Shown here: in pieces, positions 33,843 to 41,338 of the stretch
Position numbering within the stretch: position 1 is the stretch's first letter
Layout of the letters: each line of letters begins with the position of its first letter
DNA from: a virus
Virus record (IMG/VR): IMGVR_UViG_3300036761_001572
Coordinates: 1 to 45,527 of that record
DNA: 45,527 nucleotides
Direction: 5' to 3' (one strand)
Position numbers and translations under genes: made by a program
Notes under the pieces: model-generated
Databases searched by the model: none
Seen by the model: only the letters and a program-made list of their open reading frames with translations
What the model was told of the DNA's origin: nothing

Positions 33843-34189
33843 AGCTTCTCCTTCCCCTTGTACTCGGCGATGGCCTGCTTGATGATGGCGTGAAGTTCCC
33901 GCAATGCGTTCTGAAGATATTCTTCGGAAGCGGTAATGGCGACAAACCAAAGTCCCTCATCCATCGCTTGAATGTTTATCTTCCGCTGCGCCGCTTCGAT
34001 TAGCGACTCCCATTTAGGCCAATCTTCGAGTACGCGGATGGCGGCTTGTATGTCCCCATAAAATTCTTTAGACGTTGGCTTCAATGCATAATATCTTTCC
34101 TGCCACCCAATATCTTCTGCAGTCGGAAGACAAGGTAGCTCTCCCTCAAGAGTTACTATCGCCGCGTCGAATTTAGCTGTCTTGGGCAT
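33839..34189 (-). CDS. Hypothetical protein, paralogue of 34667-35041
   Basis: This 116-residue helical protein begins MPKTAKFDAAIVTLEGEL and contains IQAAIRVLEDW. The same pattern (FDAAI, then IRAAIRVLE) occurs in the product of 34667-35041, so the two are probably diverged copies. No function is recognised. It ends with EYKGKEKL and overlaps the next gene by four bases. Confidence 0.6.
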   Translation of the reverse strand: MPKTAKFDAAIVTLEGELPCLPTAEDIGWQERYYALKPTSKEFYGDIQAAIRVLEDWPKWESLIEAAQRKINIQAMDEGLWFVAITASEEYLQNALRELHAIIKQAIAEYKGKEKL

Positions 34190-34422
34190 AGCTTCCCTCC
34201 TGATGATGATGACATGATGGCTATAAGTTCTTTTGAATCGACTCGGATCGCACCAAATAAAATGGCCCTATATGCAGCTCGATTCGTAGTCAAGTCATAG
34301 TGTGGATGTTCGCGCTTTTTGTTTTGAAACCAAGATTTCGGGAACCGCATTTTTTTAGCGAACGCGTGGAGTTCATCCAACGAATCAGCTATTAAATGGA
34401 CCCCATCCGTATAAACACTCAT
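34156..34422 (-). CDS. DUF4031-like protein
   Basis: The 88-residue product has HLIADSLDELHAFAKKM, then SWFQNKK and HPHYDLTTNRAAYRAILFGA, matching the DUF4031 family, small proteins common in phages and bacteria without known function. Conserved His, Asp and Tyr residues suggest a metal or nucleotide site. Its end overlaps the next gene by 34 bases. Confidence 0.75.
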   Translation of the reverse strand: MSVYTDGVHLIADSLDELHAFAKKMRFPKSWFQNKKREHPHYDLTTNRAAYRAILFGAIRVDSKELIAIMSSSSGGKLCPRQLNSTRR

Positions 34423-34445
34423 GATTTCTCCTTGCCGCTACGGCT

Positions 34446-34670
34446 TCATCCTCGGTTCCATGCTTGACTGCGAGTGATCTTTCCGGCTTTCTTCGCGCCG
34501 CGCTTGATTTTTTTCAACTCTGCCTGAACTTCTGCGAGAGTCATCTCGCCACTCGATAATTTCCGCATAAGTTCTATGCGAACTTCCTGGCTGTCGGCGA
34601 TGCTCCCTTCTTTCTCAGCCTGTTGGATGGCGGTTCTCTTCCGGAGAACTGATTCAAAAGATTCGCTCAT
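34446..34670 (-). CDS. Small accessory protein
   Basis: A 74-residue, highly charged protein with two likely helices and a basic end (KRGAKKAGKITRSQAWNRG). I do not recognise it. The start has the shared ATGAGCGA module with AGGAG, and overlaps the preceding gene's stop as ATGA. Confidence 0.55.
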   Translation of the reverse strand: MSESFESVLRKRTAIQQAEKEGSIADSQEVRIELMRKLSSGEMTLAEVQAELKKIKRGAKKAGKITRSQAWNRG

Positions 34671-35041
34671 TTCTTCTCCTTCTCCGGCTCCGGCCCCGGC
34701 AGGGCTTCGAGGAGGGTCGTTATTTCTTTATCTGCCCTGTTATAGTTTTCGAGATTGTGATCTTCTTTATAGGGGGCCATCATCTCGACATGATCTCGAC
34801 CTTGCGAAAACGCCTCATCTATATTCCACAGAGCATTCTCTTTATCCACCTTCCCCGCCGCTTCGAGTACGCGGATGGCGGCCCTGATGTCATTCGTTTT
34901 GGCTTTTATTTTAATTATGTCGCCATCTTCTGCGCCCGTGTATCTTTGAATTCTCTCGCAATCTTCTAGTGCATCAATCCAAGATTGAAGTTTCTGCTGT
35001 AATGTAAATATCGCTGCATCGAACGGCCTCGTGTCGCTCAT
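34667..35041 (-). CDS. Hypothetical protein, paralogue of 33839-34189
   Basis: A 124-residue helical protein starting MSDTRPFDAAIFTLQQKL with NDIRAAIRVLEAAG in the middle, shared with the 33839-34189 product. The two copies are separated by two unrelated genes, a sign of shuffling in this operon. It has the ATGAGCGA start with AAGGAG upstream. Function unknown. Confidence 0.6.
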   Translation of the reverse strand: MSDTRPFDAAIFTLQQKLQSWIDALEDCERIQRYTGAEDGDIIKIKAKTNDIRAAIRVLEAAGKVDKENALWNIDEAFSQGRDHVEMMAPYKEDHNLENYNRADKEITTLLEALPGPEPEKEKK

Positions 35042-35203
35042 CTACCCCTCCTTCTCCCAAATAACCCCCGTTCCACTACAGGCTGGACATGGATAAGGGC
35101 TCGAATCCGAGGCTGTCCAACTCGCCTGATCACCCGCTATATATGGTGGTTTACTTACTGTCCCCTGTCCATTACATACTGGACATTTGTACGGTTCGCT
35201 CAT
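35042..35203 (-). CDS. 53-residue DnaJ-type zinc-finger protein
   Basis: The product begins MSEPYKCPVCNGQGTV and later has YPCPACSGTGVIW: two CxxCxGxG units, the zinc-binding repeat of DnaJ. Such short proteins in phages often have no known role. It fills the gap between two genes exactly, its TAG touching the next ATG. It has the shared ATGAGCGA start with a good ribosome site. Confidence 0.7.
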   Translation of the reverse strand: MSEPYKCPVCNGQGTVSKPPYIAGDQASWTASDSSPYPCPACSGTGVIWEKEG

Positions 35204-35779
35204 CTACTCCTCCTTGCCGTCATGTCGACCGGGCTTCCTCGTGGGCGGTTTCTCCTTTGCCTTACATAGGGCGGCCATCCGTTCGTGATACGCAATTTCT
35301 TCCCGTATCCTTTTTGCCGCGCGGAGATGGTATCCTGCATTCCAAGCGAAGGATTTGATCTTGTTATTTTTGATATATGCGGCCTGCGTCTCTTGGTCTT
35401 TAATTTCTTGTTCGCATAGTTTAACAGACCCAGCCAATGCCTCCGCCTCCGTCTCAAAAGCTATATCTTGTCTATAAACATAACCTCCAGAACCGTAATA
35501 CATTACTTCCATAGATTTCCCTTCTCTGATTTCGCGCTCAATAATTGTCACTTGTTGGACGGATGGTTCAATCCTGTATTCCGTTGTCCATCCACGCGGT
35601 CCATCGAATCCTAATCCGCAATATGAACAGGGAGTTTTGACCTCTTCATCGTTTCCGAGGATTACGATTACAAACAACTTCCCGAAGCAAACCGGGCATG
35701 TGTCATGGAATTCCTGCCTTCCGTGCGAAGCGATCCATATTGTTTCTCCGATATTAAATATCTTAGTCGTATCGCTCAT
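35204..35779 (-). CDS. Zinc-binding accessory protein
   Basis: This 191-residue protein has CPVC near residue 28 and CSYCG near residue 51, which can hold one zinc, and a helical second half (AAKRIREEIAYHERMAALC). I do not recognise the family. It begins with ATGAGCGA, preceded by AAGGAGGA, directly after the previous stop. Confidence 0.6.
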   Translation of the reverse strand: MSDTTKIFNIGETIWIASHGRQEFHDTCPVCFGKLFVIVILGNDEEVKTPCSYCGLGFDGPRGWTTEYRIEPSVQQVTIIEREIREGKSMEVMYYGSGGYVYRQDIAFETEAEALAGSVKLCEQEIKDQETQAAYIKNNKIKSFAWNAGYHLRAAKRIREEIAYHERMAALCKAKEKPPTRKPGRHDGKEE

Positions 35780-36202
35780 CTAGTCCTCCTTCCCGTTCCC
35801 GAACACCAACTCTTTGACTATGTCCCCGATAATCCGCGAACGCTCCGGCCTGTCCTCCGGGCTTGCCTCGGGCTGATCGGCCTTCGAGAATGCCGCCTCC
35901 AGCTTCTCCTTCGTTGCCTTCGCCGCCGCGTCCATGCCCGCAAAGGTCGCCGTGTCCGTCTGCCCGTAGATACGTGCTTCCTTTTCCGTGTACTCCGCCG
36001 CACCCATGACCCCAATGGTCGTTCTGTCCGTCCACCCCTCCAGCAGGCGTCGGGCCAACTCCAGCTTTTCCTCTTCCCAATCCTTATCCCGTTCGTCCAG
36101 CTCCCCGGTCCCGCCACACGTCAGGCACAGGCGCAACTTCTCAAGGTCGGGGTCGTTCGGGACGTAGCCCGTTCCGCGACAGTCCTGACAAGCTTCGCTC
36201 AT
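35780..36202 (-). CDS. DnaJ-type zinc-finger accessory protein
   Basis: A 140-residue protein starting MSEACQDCRGTGYV with a second CLTCGGTGE, again the CxxCxGxG zinc unit, followed by an acidic helical region. The start at 36202 was chosen over an ATG six codons earlier because AGGAGGG lies between them. It overlaps the Lar-like gene as ATGA. Function unknown. Confidence 0.65.
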   Translation of the reverse strand: MSEACQDCRGTGYVPNDPDLEKLRLCLTCGGTGELDERDKDWEEEKLELARRLLEGWTDRTTIGVMGAAEYTEKEARIYGQTDTATFAGMDAAAKATKEKLEAAFSKADQPEASPEDRPERSRIIGDIVKELVFGNGKED

Positions 36203-36441
36203 TTTGCCCTCCTGTTCCATGTGGCACGCATCTTTAATCCAGTATCCCCGTATTTCTTCTCTACGTTTCCGGTTCTCTTATTCCATTCCGCTATGGCATC
36301 TTCCTTTTTGATGTGCCCTTCAGTAGAAAGACTACAGACATCAATGGCGACATACTTCCAGGCACCCAAATTTTTACTTTGCATAACAAAACCGGGCACC
36401 TTGCCGCAGAACGGACACGGTTTTAATTTAGCTTCGCTCAT
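36199..36441 (-). CDS. Lar-like protein, second copy
   Basis: This 80-residue protein has KPCPFCGKVPGF near the start, a conserved middle Cys (DVCSLST) and AIAEWNKR, the arrangement of Lar-family proteins. The central finger has lost one Cys relative to the copy at 600-809. A role against restriction is possible but unproven. It begins with ATGAGCGA and a GGAGGA site. Confidence 0.7.
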   Translation of the reverse strand: MSEAKLKPCPFCGKVPGFVMQSKNLGAWKYVAIDVCSLSTEGHIKKEDAIAEWNKRTGNVEKKYGDTGLKMRATWNRRAK

Positions 36442-36633
36442 TCAATCCTCCTTCTCATACGGGATTAGCTTAAACATCATCCGCCGCATCGTCGATATCA
36501 TCTTGGCAACGTGATGTCCTGAATGTCCGATTGGTGTCCGGTTCGGCTCATGGGCCTGCTCGTGCCGGCCACGGAAGCGCACCGGATCGCCGTGCTGCTT
36601 AGGCATGCTTGACCGAGGGCGCGGGTGTATCAT
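36442..36633 (-). CDS. Small basic His-rich protein
   Basis: A 63-residue protein rich in His, Arg, Pro and Met (MIHPRPRSSMPKQHGDPVRF). It is unlike its neighbours in composition and may not be conserved. Support comes from the ATGA overlap with the gene upstream and the lack of any gap to the gene below. Start could also be the Met at codon 10. Confidence 0.45.
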   Translation of the reverse strand: MIHPRPRSSMPKQHGDPVRFRGRHEQAHEPNRTPIGHSGHHVAKMISTMRRMMFKLIPYEKED

Positions 36634-36806
36634 TTCTTTAACCGCTCCAGGAAGTCGTCGGCCTCCTTGAGTTTTTCCCGCCCCTCTTCCAGTGCCTTAG
36701 TAAACAACGCAACCTTTCTCTCGCCCTCTGCAATGTCGGCAATCAAGACCTTCTGATACTCCACTAACTTTTTAATCGATACTTGAAGATCGTCAAAGTC
36801 GCTCAT
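36630..36806 (-). CDS. Small coiled-coil protein
   Basis: A 58-residue helical protein starting MSDFDDLQVSIKKLVEYQKV, with heptad-like spacing to the end (FLERLKK). The start with ATGAGCGA and a nearby TAGGAC-like site is chosen over a longer reading that runs through the gene upstream. Function unknown. Confidence 0.55.
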   Translation of the reverse strand: MSDFDDLQVSIKKLVEYQKVLIADIAEGERKVALFTKALEEGREKLKEADDFLERLKK

Positions 36807-36808
36807 GC

Positions 36809-36985
36809 CTAGTCCTCCACCGTGATGGTGATGCGCCGGACGCGATAGCCCAAGGAGTAAAGATCGACCCATGGTATTGATCCCTTACATGTGCCCATGC
36901 AGATTGCCTCGGTTTTTCGGGGCCATACTGTATGCCAATCTATTGAACCATCTCGAAAGAACACCGCCCACGCCTTGATTGTCAT
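36809..36985 (-). CDS. 58-residue hypothetical protein
   Basis: The product begins MTIKAWAVFFRDGSIDWHTV, contains CMGTCKG and ends RRITITVED. It reads as a small beta-rich fold. It starts immediately after the TAA of the gene upstream (TAAATG) and ends two bases before the next gene. I know of no function, but the exact fit makes it likely real. Confidence 0.6.
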   Translation of the reverse strand: MTIKAWAVFFRDGSIDWHTVWPRKTEAICMGTCKGSIPWVDLYSLGYRVRRITITVED

Positions 36986-37270
36986 TTAGTCCCCCGTGCT
37001 GGGCTTTCCCTTGAGATCGACGCCTTCAAGCTGCTTGCCGTCCGCTAGGCCCCTCAAGGTTGATTGCCAGAACCTTGTCTCACCTATGCTCGCAAGCAAC
37101 TCTTCCTTGGCCGCGTCCAGCTTGTTATTGAGCCGGGCGATCTCGGGTTTGTAGTACCCACCGGCTATCGCCCAGCCTGCCCAGAGCCCCAGCATGAGAA
37201 CGACCAGGCCCCCAGCCGCGACGAGCATCGCCCATACGTCCGACGGAAGCTTGATCTTAATGCCCCTCAC
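36986..37270 (-). CDS. Membrane protein with coiled coil
   Basis: A 94-residue protein with one membrane segment (residues 14-36, MLVAAGGLVVLMLGLWAGWA) and a periplasm-type helical tail with ARLNNKLDAAKEELLAS. It overlaps the preceding membrane gene as ATGA. The pair could form a complex; they look somewhat like inner-membrane spanin components but lie far from the lysis genes. Confidence 0.6.
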   Translation of the reverse strand: MRGIKIKLPSDVWAMLVAAGGLVVLMLGLWAGWAIAGGYYKPEIARLNNKLDAAKEELLASIGETRFWQSTLRGLADGKQLEGVDLKGKPSTGD

Positions 37271-37470
37271 TTGATTGCTCCAAGCTTCTTGGCAACCTCC
37301 CTGGCAAGTTGCCGCTGTAGGTCGGCGTTTTCCGCCCTCAGTTTAAGATATGCCACCTCGCACTTCCGCCACAGTTTCTCGAAGTTGTCCTCCTTGCCCA
37401 GCCTGTAGTACGTGAAGCACAGCAGGACAAATAGCGCCACCAAAGCTCCAAGAACAAAGTAACTAATCAT
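37267..37470 (-). CDS. Small membrane protein
   Basis: A 67-residue protein with a membrane segment at residues 3-22 (SYFVLGALVALFVLLCFTYY) followed by a charged coiled coil (AENADLQRQLAREVAKKL). Coupled to the next membrane gene by a four-base overlap. AAGGAGG precedes the ATG. Function unknown. Confidence 0.6.
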   Translation of the reverse strand: MISYFVLGALVALFVLLCFTYYRLGKEDNFEKLWRKCEVAYLKLRAENADLQRQLAREVAKKLGAIK

Positions 37471-37488
37471 GATTTTCCTCCTTCGATA

Positions 37489-38202
37489 TTAAAATGGGAC
37501 CTCATCTTCGTCCCCTGTCTTCTCAAACATGCTCGCCTGAACCTGACTGAGCTTTTCTTCTATCAGGCGCTTAATGCTGTCGGGGGGAACGATCCGCTTC
37601 CCCTCGCCTTCCTTCCTAAGTCTGGCCTCCACCCGAACGAGCATTTTATCGAGCTCTGCTCGCTTGTTTGCCATCCACAGGCCATGCTCAACCTCGGTAA
37701 GCTCCCAGAATCCTGCCGGGTTCCTCTCTTGTATCCCACAGACGGGTGGGCCGCCCATGGACGAAGGGAGCATAGAGAGGGCTCGCTCTACCCGTTCCTC
37801 GCGTTTATTGTCACCGGATACGCTCCATGCGGCCCGACGATACTTCCCCTTGTCACATACACAGAAGTGCGCCTGGTCGTCCTGCTCCAGATAAAACCCC
37901 GAATTGCCGCATTGCTGGCAATAATCCAGTTCTTTTGTGTCATGGGGTTGATCGGCTCCGCCCTCCGGCCCCTCGGTCATTCTGGAAATAGCCGATTTAA
38001 TTGTTGCCAAGCATGGGAACGATTCCGCAGGAAACGGCTTAAATGTTTCCATGACATCTTCGACCGCATCACCAAAAACCACCGAATCAACCCTGAAAAG
38101 TGACCTAAAGTAGTCGTTACGGATCCCTTCCCTAAGCCGTTCGTTCCTATTAAACATCCGCTCCAGCCTGGATATGCCTCCGTCAAACTCTGTCTTTGTC
38201 AT
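37489..38202 (-). CDS. Possible helicase loader
   Basis: This 237-residue protein begins with a helical domain (YFRSLFRVDSVVFGDAVEDV, then FPAESFPCLATIKSAI) whose spacing recalls phage helicase loader or inhibitor proteins of the G39P kind. A central CQQC and CVCDKG pair can bind zinc. It overlaps the initiator gene by 20 bases, the same order as lambda O and P. No ATPase motif is present. The call is from context and weak similarity. Confidence 0.4.
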   Translation of the reverse strand: MTKTEFDGGISRLERMFNRNERLREGIRNDYFRSLFRVDSVVFGDAVEDVMETFKPFPAESFPCLATIKSAISRMTEGPEGGADQPHDTKELDYCQQCGNSGFYLEQDDQAHFCVCDKGKYRRAAWSVSGDNKREERVERALSMLPSSMGGPPVCGIQERNPAGFWELTEVEHGLWMANKRAELDKMLVRVEARLRKEGEGKRIVPPDSIKRLIEEKLSQVQASMFEKTGDEDEVPF

Positions 38203-39070
38203 CTGCCTCTCCTGCTTCCCAAGGCTTTTTCTTCTCTCGTGGATCGACCGGAAGGTCCGGGTTGTTCATGGCTTGCTCAAGCCAGGATCGGCCCTCATCC
38301 CCTTTCTTCTGTTCATTCAGGTATCCCTCAAACTTATTCCCAAACAACGTCTCGGGGCGAATGAAAGCGCACATCTTAGGGTCGTTCTCCCATGCGGAAA
38401 CTTTAATGTCGATGACCTTCTTGAAGTCCTGAACAGTACGCCCCTCGGCTATTCGGGCAGAAATATGGCTCCTCGTTGCTTTTATCTTTGGGGAAAACTT
38501 CTTCCCCGACTTCAGGTTTAGGTAATCAATGACCTGCTCTATTGTCCCTTCTTCCAACCCTACGATGATCGTGGCTTCTTTCTTTGTCTTTAGGTTATTA
38601 TTAATACTATTACTAATACCATTACCATATCCATATCCAAAGGGAGCTAGGACTTTGCTACCCCCTTTGCTATCGCTTTGCTTTAAGTTTGCTACGCCTT
38701 TGCTTCGTGCCAGACCCCCCAATCTTCCACATTCAGACCTAATTCTTGACTTTTCTGAATCTCTTACCATTCTCCGGTTATATATAATACAATCAGCATC
38801 TTCAGAGAACACTTCATGCTTTCTAAGTTCATTTAAAAGCTGATCTACATAAGCATCTGTTTCTCCTACTAGCTTTGCTAGAGTTTTGCTATCCATTTGC
38901 TTGACTCCATCTAAGAGGTAGCCTCGTTTGCTAGAACTTGCCATCATGGAAAGCATGTTAATCCATAGTCCCTGGGCTGCCAAACAGCATGCCTGAAGAC
39001 CAACGTCTGCTCTCCAGTCGGCCCAAAACCACATGGTCCAAGGTTGCTTGTCTTCACGCCCATTGTTCAT
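38183..39070 (-). CDS. Replication initiator (O-like)
   Basis: This 295-residue protein has a winged-helix-like N-terminus (residues 10-85, with MWFWADWRADVGLQACCLAA) and a C-terminal domain of the phage Phg_2220_C/DnaD-like type: VIDYLNLKSGKKFSPK, ATRSHISARIAEGRT, then FIRPETLFGNKFEGYL. Such proteins bind the origin and bring in the host helicase. Iteron-like repeats lie just upstream of its start, suggesting autoregulation or an origin. A promoter about 190 bp upstream drives it. Confidence 0.75.
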   Translation of the reverse strand: MNNGREDKQPWTMWFWADWRADVGLQACCLAAQGLWINMLSMMASSSKRGYLLDGVKQMDSKTLAKLVGETDAYVDQLLNELRKHEVFSEDADCIIYNRRMVRDSEKSRIRSECGRLGGLARSKGVANLKQSDSKGGSKVLAPFGYGYGNGISNSINNNLKTKKEATIIVGLEEGTIEQVIDYLNLKSGKKFSPKIKATRSHISARIAEGRTVQDFKKVIDIKVSAWENDPKMCAFIRPETLFGNKFEGYLNEQKKGDEGRSWLEQAMNNPDLPVDPREKKKPWEAGEADDKDRV

Positions 39071-39082
39071 GTTTATCTACCC

Positions 39083-39140
39083 ACCGTTAGCGTTAAAGAA
39101 CCGTTAAGTAACGGTTGTTTAACCGTTAAGCAACCGTTAA
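39083..39140. repeat. Iteron-like CCGTTA repeats
   Basis: AACCGTTAA occurs at 39099-39107, 39121-39129 and 39132-39140, ACCGTTAG at 39083-39090, and an inverted TAACGGTT at 39109-39116. Spacing is about 9-22 bp. They sit 13-70 bp upstream of the initiator start, a usual place for initiator binding sites that also control its own expression. Confidence 0.7.
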
Positions 39141-39256
39141 TAGGAAATGAAAAAGGCCCCGTCAATCGCTGGTGGACAAGATGAGCGGAACGCCCAGGTT
39201 GACAGACGAAGGCGGAGCCTTTATTTACTTGGTTCATTCTTCTTGTCCACGTTCTT

Positions 39257-39285
39257 ATCTTATCCCTGCCTGAAGTTAAAGTCAA
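39257..39285 (-). promoter_or_regulatory. Promoter of the leftward replication operon
   Basis: On the minus strand TTGACT (39285-39280) is followed after 17 bases by TAAGAT (39262-39257). The transcript would run about 180 bases before the initiator start, passing the DnaA-box-like inverted repeats and the iterons, so its expression could be controlled there. Confidence 0.65.
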
Positions 39286-39302
39286 GCTTTTTCTTAAAAT
39301 AA

Positions 39303-39366
39303 CCGCCGGGGCAACCGCTCCCACGAGGAGGGGGTGAAAAATATATAGGAAGCGTCGCCCCGGCGG
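39303..39366. repeat. 10-bp inverted repeat with 44-bp centre
   Basis: CCGCCGGGGC at 39303-39312 is the exact inverse of GCCCCGGCGG at 39357-39366. An inner small inverted repeat (CTCC/GGAG) and a TATATA tract lie between. On the minus strand the outer arm is followed by TTATTTT, so it may end the leftward 390-residue gene transcript, or form a cruciform near the origin. Confidence 0.6.
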
Positions 39367-39459
39367 GGAATATTGTAGGAAAAGGCCCAGCCGGGAACGG
39401 ACGTTGCCGTGCCGCTCCTTGTTTTGCACCACCTTGTGCATGGACAGCCGGGCCTTGTT

Positions 39460-40632
39460 TCATGGCTTGAATAAATCGGTGTCGGTCTGGTCTTCAGCCA
39501 ACTTTGCTCCCAGCTTGTCACGGTAATAAGCGATAGCCTTCTTGTATTCCGCTTCTTCTTTCAGGGCGTTGACACGAGCCAGCTCTGTAGACGGGATAAT
39601 CACGCCGGCCTGCGAACACGAAGCCATGATCCCGGCAAGTTCGTCCCGGAGAACGGCAAGTTGGCTATAGCCGGGGAAGTCAGCGTCTTTCCCTCCCGGC
39701 AACTCGTCAACGGTTGACGCGCCGGCCTTGGCTCCATGGATACGCTTGTCTGTTTTTGTGGTAGGCTTTTCTTCGTTGGCTGGAGCTGGTTGCGCCGCCT
39801 CCTCCGATGAAGGTTCCGGCTCTTTCTCGGCCTTATTCTGTATCGGTTCGTAGGCGTCTCCATAGATGTCCTCAATGTCCTGCGTGAATAGATCGCTCAG
39901 CCGTCCAACCGACAGGGCTGCATCTACCAGGGCTCGTTTCTTGGCCATCTTTAAAAACGTATTGACCTGGTCGAAAATGTCCGGCGAAGGAACCTTGAAC
40001 ATGGTTGTGTCAACCGCAATCTCTTGTCCCCAATAAAGTTTTTTGGTTTTGGTTTCCTTTTGGACATGTTTTGCCCGACCCCCTTGAATCTCTTTGTCAA
40101 AAAGAAGCCAATGTTCCTTGGGCTTACCGTATTTGCCTTCCGTTTCTCGCTTTTCAAGGGCGAAGTCGAACTCGAACATCGTCTGCTTGCCGCCCATAGA
40201 CTCAAGCGTTTCCTTGTTCAGGTTTCTTGAGACTTGGTCTTCCCTGATCCACCGGAAAGCATATTTCTTCTCCAACGAGTTGCACGACCCCATGCCGGAA
40301 CTGACCGGAACCCCCGCAGCGATATCGCTCAAAATGCATTCAACTTGATAGTAGAAAAACGGTTTGTCCCAATCCTCAACGGATTTTAGGATCGTGTAGT
40401 GGTCGTACAGGTTCAAGAGCTTGGCTATCTTTTCCGCCCCCGGCTTGAGGAGTGTCGGTTTCGGAGTGCCGGGGATCGTCCCAAAATCATGTCCGTCTAT
40501 CATGCTTTCCTTGACGACACGCTGGAATTCCCTAATAGCCATGAGCTTGCTTGCGGCGTCTCTTGCCGAAAGGTCGATTGCCGTGATCGTTTCCTTTCGG
40601 ACGATAAGAGCGTTTGGTTTTTCGTCACTCAT
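39460..40632 (-). CDS. KPGAEK-family protein, likely recombination partner
   Basis: This 390-residue protein has the signature DFGTIPGTPKPTLLKPGAEK at residues 49-68, seen in phage proteins from many hosts that I know only as uncharacterised. It lies directly after, and overlaps by eight bases, a RecB/Cas4-like nuclease gene, the usual place of a single-strand annealing protein. That role is therefore an inference. The last third is Glu/Pro/Ala-rich and disordered. Confidence 0.5.
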   Translation of the reverse strand: MSDEKPNALIVRKETITAIDLSARDAASKLMAIREFQRVVKESMIDGHDFGTIPGTPKPTLLKPGAEKIAKLLNLYDHYTILKSVEDWDKPFFYYQVECILSDIAAGVPVSSGMGSCNSLEKKYAFRWIREDQVSRNLNKETLESMGGKQTMFEFDFALEKRETEGKYGKPKEHWLLFDKEIQGGRAKHVQKETKTKKLYWGQEIAVDTTMFKVPSPDIFDQVNTFLKMAKKRALVDAALSVGRLSDLFTQDIEDIYGDAYEPIQNKAEKEPEPSSEEAAQPAPANEEKPTTKTDKRIHGAKAGASTVDELPGGKDADFPGYSQLAVLRDELAGIMASCSQAGVIIPSTELARVNALKEEAEYKKAIAYYRDKLGAKLAEDQTDTDLFKP

Positions 40633-41338
40633 TCTTTTTCTCCTTTTTTGCTTTCTTGATTGCTTGGCGGGCCTCTTTCTTTTTTACCTTAAATTCTTTG
40701 TATGCTTGATGAATTTGAAGGCACGAAAGAAATATAGCCTCCATGTCTCCCCATTCCTGGAGAGTTTTTACCGCATAGTCTAGGCTCTCCGCCCTGGGGG
40801 CACTAACTAACATGAGTTGATTAACTGGTCGCCCGGATTCAATTATTGAAAGGGCGTAACCGGCTAGCTGTGCCCACATATCATCGTACAACTCGTTGCC
40901 AGTCTTGAAATCAAGAACGGTCCAGGTGCCGTTTACTTTTCCGTAAAAGTCCGGTGTTCCCCCAAACCCCATCATTTCAGAGATCGTTGCCGTTTCCAAA
41001 ACAAATTCTTCCAGATTGTACCCTCCCTTCATCCAACTAAACGCCGACAGGGCCGCGTTCTCTGCCGCGTCAACCTGGTTGGGAGTAAAGTCCTTGAGGT
41101 ATTCGTCTCTTAATGGGACACGGGAGAGTTCTGTCATAATCATGGCATGGGCGAGGGTTCCGATTGCGGCTTTTTCTTCCCAAACCTTTTTGTAGTCTTT
41201 TCCCTCGGTTCCCAGCTTCCATGCCGCATAGGTAAATGCTTCTCCGGAACTATTCCATATCCGAGTAAGCGTTGTTACCCCGGGAACCTGCGTCCCGTCT
41301 GCTTTGAAATAAGGCCGATGAACCTTATCCCTTGCCAT
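40625..41338 (-). CDS. RecB/Cas4-like PD-(D/E)XK exonuclease
   Basis: The 237-residue product shows the Cas4/RecB-like nuclease core: an early GTLAHAMI histidine motif, GTPDFYG with D130, VLDFKTG with D143 and K145, then WAQLAGYAL with the conserved Gln and Tyr. Such nucleases resect DNA ends for recombination. It begins inside the upstream zinc-ribbon gene (14-base overlap). The last 25 residues are a lysine-rich tail. Confidence 0.8.
   Translation of the reverse strand: MARDKVHRPYFKADGTQVPGVTTLTRIWNSSGEAFTYAAWKLGTEGKDYKKVWEEKAAIGTLAHAMIMTELSRVPLRDEYLKDFTPNQVDAAENAALSAFSWMKGGYNLEEFVLETATISEMMGFGGTPDFYGKVNGTWTVLDFKTGNELYDDMWAQLAGYALSIIESGRPVNQLMLVSAPRAESLDYAVKTLQEWGDMEAIFLSCLQIHQAYKEFKVKKKEARQAIKKAKKEKKNE

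Larger units (their letters stand above)
39071..39459. other. Structured gene-free region, candidate replication origin
   Basis: This 389-bp stretch lacks a convincing gene. It holds AACCGTTAA-type repeats (39083-39140), two inverted DnaA-box-like TTGTCCAC sequences (39243-39251 and, inverted, 39173-39180), a short plus-strand hairpin with T tail near 39209-39226, a leftward promoter, AT-rich tracts and a 10-bp inverted repeat at 39303-39366. Position beside the initiator gene makes it the best origin candidate. Confidence 0.5.

Noticed and set aside
39199-39227. A rightward promoter (TTGACA, 17 bases, TATTTA)
   Set aside because: The -10 box is poor and no rightward gene follows; kept only as part of the possible antisense RNA idea.
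39073-39441. A leftward ORF covering most of the candidate origin
   Set aside because: No ribosome site, the product is built partly from translated repeats, and it crosses inverted repeats and the promoter.
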